A DNA stretch of 7,620 nucleotides, taken from the NCBI GenBank assembly GCA_001626655.1, contig LUOC01000219.1, positions 1 to 7,620 on the forward strand, given 5' to 3'. Under the pieces are notes generated by a model that saw only the letters and a list, made by a program, of their open reading frames with translations, was not told the DNA's origin and ran no database searches. This document shows positions 1-5,911 of this stretch, piece by piece (within the stretch, counting starts at the first letter, position 1; every line of letters begins with the position of its first letter). This DNA comes from Fidelibacterota bacterium REDSEA-S14_B6 (GTDB lineage: Bacteria; Fidelibacterota; Marinisomatia; Marinisomatales; S15-B10). A program made the translations under genes and the position numbers.

Positions 1-331
1 CCCTAAAGGCGCTCCGCCGACGTTTTCACCGGTCCATCCAACGCAGATGTACGAGACGCTCGCCGGGGTCGGCATCTTTGCCCTTCTCTGGAACCTCCGG
101 ACGTGGGGCCGCCCAGCGGGGAGCCTCTTCGCACTTTACCTCATGCTGGCGGGAACGGAACGGTTCCTCATCGAGTTTATACGAACGAATGACAAGTACC
201 TTTTCGGCCTCAGTGGCGCGCAGATTATTTCCACCCTTATGTTTGTTATCGGAGCGTTCCTTATCATCAAACTGGGAAAAACCTCGGATCATGACTCCGC
301 TGCGGGAGCGGAAAAACCGACACCGGACTAA
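1..331 (+). CDS. lgt: Prolipoprotein diacylglyceryl transferase, C-terminal part (5' end outside window)
   Basis: Lgt is the inner-membrane enzyme that moves a diacylglyceryl group from phosphatidylglycerol to the lipobox cysteine of prolipoproteins, the first step of lipoprotein maturation. The first complete codon is at position 2, and 109 codons are visible before TAA at 329-331. The family signature of the C-terminal half is clear: HPTQMYE (from position 35) matches the usual HPTQLYE or HPSQLYE. A Gly/Glu-Arg helix reads ERFLIEFIRTND, containing the Arg and Glu of the conserved 'RFxxEFxR' pattern. A last hydrophobic helix (AQIISTLMFVIGAFLIIKLG) follows the GLS segment typical of the family. 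About three transmembrane helices remain, then a hydrophilic tail of some 16 residues. The N-terminal half, with the catalytic His, lies upstream. The 3' end overlaps the next gene by 41 bp in another frame. The family call is secure from the motifs, although only about a third of the protein is present. Confidence 0.93.
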   Translation, partial: PKGAPPTFSPVHPTQMYETLAGVGIFALLWNLRTWGRPAGSLFALYLMLAGTERFLIEFIRTNDKYLFGLSGAQIISTLMFVIGAFLIIKLGKTSDHDSAAGAEKPTPD

Positions 332-1190
332 CCGGCTCCTCCTCAGCCTGCTGTTTCCGGTCTTCCTCGACACCGTCCTCGGCGCTCAGCCGGCGGTGAC
401 GGAGTGGAGGCAAATCCAGATCTCTTCAGCTGCGGAATTCACCGCGACGCGAATTGCCGTAAGTCGGTTTGGAGACGTCTATCTCCTCGATGCCGACCGG
501 TCACTTCTGGCACGGCTCTCCCACGACGGACGCCACATCAGGACGGTGGGGGGATGGGGTGAATCTGGCGAACTGTTTACCGCCGGCACTGACCTGACCG
601 CATCCCATGGATTGGATATTCTCCTCCTCGACAGCGATACGCACCGCCTCATCCGGTTCGATCGGCAGTTGAATTTTCTGAACGAGATCGATCTACACAA
701 CAGTGAGTACGGATCGGAGTTTCCCGACGCCGTTGCGAGAAACCGTGCGGGGGAGGTTGTCGTCGCCAGTGATTCGGACGACAGGGTGACGTTGATCAAT
801 CTTGGCGGGGACGTTCTGTCTGTCATGGGCGACGATAAGTACGGTGAAGACCGGTTCGGTCACGTGACAGCCGTCGCCGTGAACGATCGGAATGAGATCG
901 GCGTTATCGATGAGGGGCGCCTGCTGGTGGTAATGAACAGGAGCGGAAGGCTTCTTTGGCGGCGGCAACTCGAGACACAATCGAGCTTTATCGAAGGTGT
1001 GGGGGAGTCGTGGCTCATCGGTAGCAGCAGCGGTGGATTTACTCTGGTCGACCGCGATTCGCAAACCGCCGTTGCCGAGGTGCAACCTTTGCCCATAACC
1101 GTCGCCGACATGGCTGTGGACGGGGAACGCGTTTTCATTCTTGGAGAAGGAGGGGTGATTTTCACTGCCTCACTGACTTTTGATGAATAG
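291..1190 (+). CDS. Secreted beta-propeller-like (NHL/six-bladed type) protein, cysteine-free
   Basis: This is a 299-residue exported protein. The chosen start is ATG 291, because it is followed by a basic n-region (RERKNRHRTNR), a hydrophobic core (residues 16-30) and a plausible cleavage site after LGA (about residue 32). There is no lipobox Cys. Earlier starts in this frame would only read through lgt. The next in-frame start (GTG near residue 36) would remove the signal peptide. The SD is weak (GGGA at 274-277, 13 nt away), so coupling to lgt translation is likely. The mature part shows NHL-like blades: repeated 'I/L-A-V-x(4)-G-x-V/I-Y/L-L-L-D-x-D-x-x-L-x-R/F-x-x-x-G' units. Examples are residues 55-80 (RIAVSRFGDVYLLDADRS), 105-130 (GLDILLLDSDTHRLIRFD), 145-170 and 193-220. 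About five or six blades fit in the space. It probably works in the periplasm or at the outer membrane as a binding scaffold. No catalytic residues are visible, and the specific role is unknown. It overlaps the large outer-membrane gene by 8 bp, suggesting shared function. Confidence 0.8.
   Translation: MTPLRERKNRHRTNRLLLSLLFPVFLDTVLGAQPAVTEWRQIQISSAAEFTATRIAVSRFGDVYLLDADRSLLARLSHDGRHIRTVGGWGESGELFTAGTDLTASHGLDILLLDSDTHRLIRFDRQLNFLNEIDLHNSEYGSEFPDAVARNRAGEVVVASDSDDRVTLINLGGDVLSVMGDDKYGEDRFGHVTAVAVNDRNEIGVIDEGRLLVVMNRSGRLLWRRQLETQSSFIEGVGESWLIGSSSGGFTLVDRDSQTAVAEVQPLPITVADMAVDGERVFILGEGGVIFTASLTFDE
1180..1190 (+). other. Stop/start overlap joining the propeller and large outer-membrane genes
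   Basis: The sequence reads TTGATGAATAG. ATG 1183 (or TTG 1180) opens the large outer-membrane gene, and TAG 1188-1190 closes the propeller gene in another frame, an 8 bp overlap. No Shine-Dalgarno sequence lies at normal spacing; the nearest strong one, AAGGAGGGG at 1147-1155, is 27 nt away. Initiation therefore probably relies on ribosomes terminating just downstream. This is an inference from geometry. Confidence 0.6.
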
Positions 1191-4100
1191 GTTTCTCATC
1201 TGTCTTTTCACTGTTTCGCTCCTGTCCGCCGAGGAGGAGGCGGAGATTCTTGTCTCTATTGAGAGCGAGACGGAAGTGATAAACGTTGCTCCCGGAGATT
1301 CGATTGTCGCGCTTCAGAATCGTTTTGTCGTTGAGGGGTCGGTGAAACTTGAGGGAGCGCCGATCTCGTTTGATCTGGCCGGCATTGAGGGGACACTGAA
1401 ATTACATGATCCACTACAAGAGTCGCTGTGGCTGACGGTCACTTATGATTATTTGAAGGGCGATTTCCCGGCGTTCGTCGCCTCGTCAGCGAGCACGCTT
1501 CCAACTCTGGAGACCGGCGCGAAAGCAAGCGAGAGAAAAGCAGTTGACCGCAAGCAGGCGGGAGGGGCGCCGAAACTTCCTGTGGTGGCCGATGGGCAGT
1601 TTTCAAGATCGATCGGCTTCTCGCCCGGGGCCGGCATGCTGATGAACGGCGGACTCCAACTGAACCTGCAAGGGAAACTGAGCGAGGAGATGACCATCGC
1701 CGGTGTACTTTCAGATCAGAACAGCCCGATTCAGCCGGAGGGAGATACGCGGTCCCTGAACGAGATTGATAAAGTTTTTGTTGAAGTGACTCACCCATCT
1801 GGCGTTATTCAAGCAGGAGACGTAGATATTTCGCTCCGCAAAGGGAGGTACCAGCGCCACAACCGACGGATCGAGGGCCTCAGTTTTTCGTCCAATCGCA
1901 GCAGTGGTGACATGGCGTTCATCCTCGGAAGCGCCCGGGGCAGGTTCCGTTCATCAGAGTTCCGAGGTGAGGACCAAAACCAGGGCCCGTACCGGCTCAC
2001 CGGAAAGGACGGCAGCCGGAGAATTATGATCACAGCCGGTTCTGAGAAAGTGTGGCTGGACGGAAAACCGATGGAGCGGGGTGAATCAGCCGACTACACC
2101 ATCGACTACTCTCAATCTGAAATCACCTTTACACCGAAGCGGTTGATCGATGCCAACAGCCGAATCGCGGTGGAGTATGAATACTCCGATTTCGGTTTTC
2201 AGAGGCGTGTTTCGGCGGCCTCGGCCTCCCGCCAGTTCGCAGACGGCATGGGGTCGTTCTCCCTCAGCTGGATCCATGAGGCCGATGACATTTCCAATCA
2301 GTCTCTTTTCGCCCGCACCTCCGAGGAACGGTTGGCTCTCGCCGCCGCCTCGGCCGCCGCCGTGAAAAGATCCCTTGCCATTCCAGACTCCACCGGTGAT
2401 TACGTACGGGATTTCAGTCCCGATGAGAGCGGCGATTCGATATACGTTTACGTGGGGCGCAAGGAGGAATCTCATGTTCAGCATTACTCCGTCGGATTTC
2501 ACAACGCCGGCGGCAATGGACTCTACGCTCGACGGGTGACGCCGGAAGGGCGGCTCTACTTCGTCTACATTCCACAATCGGAGCGGACACAGCATACTGA
2601 CCTCTACGTACCGTGGAAGACAGTAACCGCCCCACAGTCACAGCAGGTGGCGAACTTTACGGCCAGATTTGATCTCTCTGACAGGACTGCTATTTCACTT
2701 GAAATGGCCGGTTCCGGGTTGAATCCGAACAGGTTAGCCCAATCGGTTAATCGGGCTGGAGGGGTCGCCGGAGAACTGTCCCTGACCCACGCGGCGACCC
2801 TTCCGGGCAGCCTTGGCGAACTGTCGTTGAGAGCCGAAACACGGGGATCTGGTGACGGCTTCCGGGCTCTCCAGCGTGAATCGCAAATCGAGTTCTGGCG
2901 GGCGTGGAACCTTGAACGGACAAGATGGGAATCGGCGCAGAAGGACGGCCTCCGCCGGCAGGTGTCACAGCTGACCCTGTCACATGACCTGTCGCGGGCC
3001 GGGACATCCAGCCTCACCATCGGAAAATACTTTGACGGAGGTCAGGAATCTCACCGGAAAAGTTGGTCGTCCCGCTACTCGAATAAGCTGTTCAATTCCC
3101 TCTCTCTGGAGTTCAGTGATGCTGAAAGGGTGTCGCTCATTCAAAGTGTAAGCGATTCGCGGTGGCGCCGCGGGAGCATCTTTGCATCGCTTTTCAGCGG
3201 AAAGGTCCACCCCTATTTCCGGCGCGAAGAGGAGATTCGGACGAGAGAAATGAAGTTTGATGAAACGGGCGGGGGAATCCGACTGGAGAGGCAACTCCTT
3301 AGCGGAAACTTCGGGATTGTCCGCAGGAACGATTACAGCGGTAAGTCTCCTTCCACTCAGTGGCGCCGGGAGGGGGAGAGCTGGCTTGGTGAAATCGACC
3401 TCAAGGCGCGCCCTGCGAAATCTGTGCATGCGACACTGACCGTGAAACAGCGATTCAAGGCGTTCAATGACGGCCGTGACGATCTCAACTATCGCCTGGC
3501 GCGAGGATCGGCGCGGTACAGTCCCCGGCGCGGCAACACCCGGGCGAGCCTCGATTTCAGACTGGAGAGGAGTCTCTACGAGGAAAAGATCGTGGTCTAC
3601 GATTCCGTCGCTCACGGAATGGGCCAGTACCGGTACGACAGCGCTACGGGACTTTACATTGAAGATCCCGCCGGACATTACGCCGCTTTTCGTCTGCCGT
3701 CCGGAAACCGCTCTCCTGCGACGCGATTTGTGGGGGGAGTCAGACTGCACCAACGGTTCCGAAACCTGTCGGAATCGTTCTTGAGAGACCTCACATGGCG
3801 GTTCATCGGTTCGGTGGACTATACGGGAAGTGAAGTGACATACCGCTCCGTGATGCTCCCAACCCTCGATGATCCCGGTCTGAACCGTTCTCGCCTGAGC
3901 GGGCAGACAGAACTCCGTTACGCCCCCGGCAAAGGCCGGAGAAGGGTTGGTCTGAAAGGGGCGGGGAGCCGGGATGTGGTATCTCAGTCAATTCAGGAAT
4001 CGAGGGACCGGCTGAGACGGGAGGTCTCCCTGAACTGGGAGGAGCCCCTCAACGACACATTTATCATGATCGTTGACCTGTCCCGTAGGGCGGTAAACCA

Positions 4101-4536
4101 CGAATCGTCTTTTGCGTCTAGGGCGAGAGACACCGATGGATGGTACTCCCAGAGCGGTCTCAGATGGCGGAGGGACCGGTCGATGCAGTTCGGTGGAGAT
4201 TTGATCCTCGGCGGAGATCGTGGAACAAGCGTGCTTGGGACACACGATGTGAACATTAAGGGAGTAGAACTGGAGACGCTTCTCTTTCCGGGGCGGCGGG
4301 GAAGAGTGGACGGTTCGGTGGGGATGATTGTGGTCAAACATGCGGGAAACGGTCCCGCATTCCTGCCTCCCGAAGCGGCCCGGGGACTTCAGCCGGGGTC
4401 AAACCTGAAAGCGTCCGCCACGGCCATGCTCAACCTGACCGAGTCGCTGATGCTGAACCTGAACACCACCTATCTTCACGACGCCGTTCACGAAAACTTC
4501 CTCATGTTTACAGGAGAACTCCGTGCGTCGTTTTAG
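1183..4536 (+). CDS. Large outer-membrane beta-barrel protein with SprA-like N-terminal module
   Basis: This is an 1117-residue protein. I prefer ATG 1183 to the adjacent TTG 1180; an in-frame TGA at 1174-1176 rules out anything earlier. Residues 1-16 are a short signal peptide (cleavage near LLSA/EEE). Residues 17-130 form a beta-rich N-terminal domain, then a linker rich in Lys, Ala and Gly. Residues 137-345 carry the recognisable part: DGQFSRSIGF (137), LQLNLQGKL, DQNSPIQPEGDT (178-189), DKVFVEV, AGDVDISL (211), QGPYRL (267-272), GSEKVWLDG (286-294), YTIDYSQSEITFTPKRLI and VEYEYSDFGFQRR (to 341). From memory these motifs occur in SprA-like and related uncharacterised surface proteins of the FCB group. 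Residues from about 345 on are amphipathic beta-strands with Ser/Arg-rich turns. They also hold two Gly-x-Tyr motif clusters (about 405-470 and 807-833). The protein ends FTGELRASF, a typical outer-membrane beta-signal with terminal Phe. Apart from Cys7 in the signal peptide I find no cysteine. The N-terminal overlap with the propeller gene and C-terminal overlap with the Omp85 gene imply coordinated synthesis. Outer-membrane location is well supported. A transport, secretion or adhesion role is not decidable from sequence alone, and full-length SprA is about twice this size. Confidence 0.85.
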   Translation: MNRFLICLFTVSLLSAEEEAEILVSIESETEVINVAPGDSIVALQNRFVVEGSVKLEGAPISFDLAGIEGTLKLHDPLQESLWLTVTYDYLKGDFPAFVASSASTLPTLETGAKASERKAVDRKQAGGAPKLPVVADGQFSRSIGFSPGAGMLMNGGLQLNLQGKLSEEMTIAGVLSDQNSPIQPEGDTRSLNEIDKVFVEVTHPSGVIQAGDVDISLRKGRYQRHNRRIEGLSFSSNRSSGDMAFILGSARGRFRSSEFRGEDQNQGPYRLTGKDGSRRIMITAGSEKVWLDGKPMERGESADYTIDYSQSEITFTPKRLIDANSRIAVEYEYSDFGFQRRVSAASASRQFADGMGSFSLSWIHEADDISNQSLFARTSEERLALAAASAAAVKRSLAIPDSTGDYVRDFSPDESGDSIYVYVGRKEESHVQHYSVGFHNAGGNGLYARRVTPEGRLYFVYIPQSERTQHTDLYVPWKTVTAPQSQQVANFTARFDLSDRTAISLEMAGSGLNPNRLAQSVNRAGGVAGELSLTHAATLPGSLGELSLRAETRGSGDGFRALQRESQIEFWRAWNLERTRWESAQKDGLRRQVSQLTLSHDLSRAGTSSLTIGKYFDGGQESHRKSWSSRYSNKLFNSLSLEFSDAERVSLIQSVSDSRWRRGSIFASLFSGKVHPYFRREEEIRTREMKFDETGGGIRLERQLLSGNFGIVRRNDYSGKSPSTQWRREGESWLGEIDLKARPAKSVHATLTVKQRFKAFNDGRDDLNYRLARGSARYSPRRGNTRASLDFRLERSLYEEKIVVYDSVAHGMGQYRYDSATGLYIEDPAGHYAAFRLPSGNRSPATRFVGGVRLHQRFRNLSESFLRDLTWRFIGSVDYTGSEVTYRSVMLPTLDDPGLNRSRLSGQTELRYAPGKGRRRVGLKGAGSRDVVSQSIQESRDRLRREVSLNWEEPLNDTFIMIVDLSRRAVNHESSFASRARDTDGWYSQSGLRWRRDRSMQFGGDLILGGDRGTSVLGTHDVNIKGVELETLLFPGRRGRVDGSVGMIVVKHAGNGPAFLPPEAARGLQPGSNLKASATAMLNLTESLMLNLNTTYLHDAVHENFLMFTGELRASF
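2341..2361 (+). repeat. Short GCC-triplet direct repeat encoding an Ala run
   Basis: Two copies of GCCGCCGCC (2341-2349 and 2353-2361) are separated by TCG. They encode AAASAAA (residues 387-393 of the large outer-membrane protein), within a predicted helical or loop insertion between the SprA-like module and the bulk of the barrel. The tract could be prone to in-frame length variation. It is small, and it may simply be codon bias. Confidence 0.6.
4512..4516 (+). promoter_or_regulatory. Ribosome binding site deciding the GTG start of the Omp85 gene
   Basis: AGGAG (within CAGGAGAACTCC) sits 6 nt before GTG 4523, inside the last codons of the large outer-membrane gene. This fixes the non-ATG start, which is also the start that places a complete basic n-region ahead of the hydrophobic core. 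The start lies 11 nt upstream of the TAG of the preceding gene (4534-4536), an arrangement favouring translational coupling. Confidence 0.75.
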
Positions 4537-5911
4537 ACAGAAATTCGTGTTGGCGCTTTTCGTCCCAGCGGTGATGCACGGGGAAGACTCGCTTAGCATC
4601 ACTGTGAATCCTCACTGGGCGGAGGTAGGAGAGCGGATCGAAGCGGGAATCGAAGCGTGGCGGCTGCGAACCGTAACAGAGGGGAGACTGAACGCGATTC
4701 TACACCTCGAGAGCATTGCGCAGTCCGATTCAGGAGGAATCCGACTTCTTTGGGCGAACAACCACGGCAGACCGGTGGCTGTTGATTCTGTTATCCTTGC
4801 CGGAAAAAGCGCTTATTCGCCAGCAGTAACGGAGCGTATCACCAAGCCGTTCCGAAATAAAACCGCCTCCGGGAAGACGGTAGATGAGGTCCGGTCGGAG
4901 CTGTCCAGCTACACCTTTATCAAACTTGAGAAAACGCCTTACTACGCACGATTCCAACAAGATCGGATCGCTCTTGTTATCCCCGTCAGGAGTTCTGTGG
5001 ACAACCGCTTCTCAGGGATCGTGGGATATCTCCCCTCACCTCAGGGGAGGGGCCGCCTCACCGGCGACGTCTCATTGAGTTTTTCCAATCTGTTCGGGTA
5101 TGGCGCATCAAGTAAAATCCGGTGGGCCCGAAAAGATGAGCGTTCACAGCGGTTCTCTCTCAAAGAGTCGGTGCCGTTCATTCCCGGGACTAACCTCGGC
5201 GCCGGTTTCGGCATCTCTCAGTCTCTCCAGGATGGGTTCTACCTTCGGCGCCGCAGGGAGATTGAACTGACCTCTCATTCGAAAACGTACGGCACTCTGT
5301 CTGTGGGGACATCGGAGACGGTGACCTCTCCCACCGAATCGGGCAGGAGGGGTGGATTAACGCAGTACCGGAGCCGTGCCGTCACATTGGGGCAGTCGTT
5401 CAGGAGAGGGAAGGGGACAGTTTTACGCGATGGGATTTTTCTTGAATCCCGCCTCGAACTGGGCGACTTGAAAATGAGTGATGGAAAGAACGGACTGCTG
5501 GCGGTGGGCCGGTTTCACGGCGGATGGACGAAAACGATCTCGCCCCCTTGGAGTGCTTTCGTCTCATTCCGGGCAGGAAGGGCCATGGTCTCCGATCAAC
5601 AGGTTCCCGCTGGAGAGAAGTTCAGGTTCGGCGGAGCCTCCTCTCTTCGGGGATTCGGAGAGGAGCAGTTCGCCGCCGACTGGATGGTGATCCATCAGAG
5701 TGAACTGAGGTACGATTTGGGAGAGAACATTGTATTCTACGGATTCGTCGACGGCGCACTGACTTCTGTGGCACGGCAGCCGTTGGCCCTCGGAATAGGA
5801 TTCAAGCAGCCGACAACGATCGGAATGTTGTCGGTGGAGTATGCCTTCAGTCGCGACGACCGGCCGTCGCAGGGGAAGATTCATCTTCGAATTTCTGGGA
5901 GAATTGGATGA
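4523..5911 (+). CDS. Short Omp85-superfamily outer-membrane protein (POTRA plus 16-strand barrel; BamA/TamA/FhaC-like)
   Basis: This is a 462-residue protein starting at GTG 4523, chosen because AGGAG at 4512-4516 lies 6 nt upstream and a basic signal peptide follows (RRFRQK, then FVLALFVPAVM; cleavage near residue 16 or 20). Omp85 proteins insert or secrete beta-rich proteins through the outer membrane. Residues 86-157 fit one POTRA domain: strand VAVDSVILAG, helices around 99-111 and 117-131, then strands 138-146 and RIALVIPVRS. Residues 22-82 may be a second, weaker POTRA (EGRLNAILHLE resembles the 'GYLxA' segment). The barrel covers about 162-462. GGASSLRGFGEEQF (370-383) contains the loop-6 (V/I/L)RG(F/Y) motif, with the Arg at 376. 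ELRYDLGENIVFYGFVDGAL and LGIGFKQPTTIGMLSVEYAF are typical last strands. Two POTRAs and about 300 barrel residues make it much shorter than BamA. The last residues (HLRISGRIG) lack the usual terminal aromatic. Being co-translated with the large barrel, it may be its dedicated assembly or export partner. It overlaps rnr by ATGA. Confidence 0.88.
   Translation: MRRFRQKFVLALFVPAVMHGEDSLSITVNPHWAEVGERIEAGIEAWRLRTVTEGRLNAILHLESIAQSDSGGIRLLWANNHGRPVAVDSVILAGKSAYSPAVTERITKPFRNKTASGKTVDEVRSELSSYTFIKLEKTPYYARFQQDRIALVIPVRSSVDNRFSGIVGYLPSPQGRGRLTGDVSLSFSNLFGYGASSKIRWARKDERSQRFSLKESVPFIPGTNLGAGFGISQSLQDGFYLRRRREIELTSHSKTYGTLSVGTSETVTSPTESGRRGGLTQYRSRAVTLGQSFRRGKGTVLRDGIFLESRLELGDLKMSDGKNGLLAVGRFHGGWTKTISPPWSAFVSFRAGRAMVSDQQVPAGEKFRFGGASSLRGFGEEQFAADWMVIHQSELRYDLGENIVFYGFVDGALTSVARQPLALGIGFKQPTTIGMLSVEYAFSRDDRPSQGKIHLRISGRIG
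5030..5049 (+). repeat. GC-rich inverted repeat (7 bp stem, 6 nt loop) inside the Omp85 gene
   Basis: CTCCCCT at 5030-5036 pairs perfectly with AGGGGAG at 5043-5049 across the loop CACCTC. It lies at the junction between the POTRA region and the barrel, encoding YLPSPQGRG. No T-run follows, so it is not a factor-independent terminator. It could be a translational pause or RNA processing element, or chance. Confidence 0.4.
5897..5901 (+). promoter_or_regulatory. Ribosome binding site of rnr
   Basis: GGGAG (in CTGGGAGAATTGG) lies 6 nt before ATG 5908, inside the 3' end of the Omp85 gene. The start overlaps that gene's TGA as ATGA, the classic termination-reinitiation arrangement. Confidence 0.7.

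Noticed and set aside
78..290. A longer N-terminus for the propeller gene, starting at 78.
   Set aside because: The extra 71 residues are an out-of-frame reading of lgt codons and would bury the signal peptide in the interior of the protein.
1183..1250. A lipoprotein reading of the large barrel protein (FLIC near its N-terminus).
   Set aside because: The Cys is residue 7, too close to the start for a lipoprotein signal peptide, and the hydrophobic core continues beyond it to a Sec-type cleavage site.
2086..2595. A 169-codon minus-strand open frame.
   Set aside because: It is antisense to conserved motif-bearing codons of the large barrel gene, with no SD of note and no recognisable family.
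2980..3753. A 257-codon open frame on the minus strand inside the large outer-membrane gene.
   Set aside because: It lies wholly opposite a gene with clear signal peptide, motifs and beta-signal. Its translation is Arg/Pro/Ser-rich without a recognisable domain, as expected of a shadow in GC-rich DNA.
5030..5049. The hairpin as a transcription terminator.
   Set aside because: It has no T-tract after the stem, and it lies in the middle of an intact reading frame whose downstream half encodes the essential barrel.
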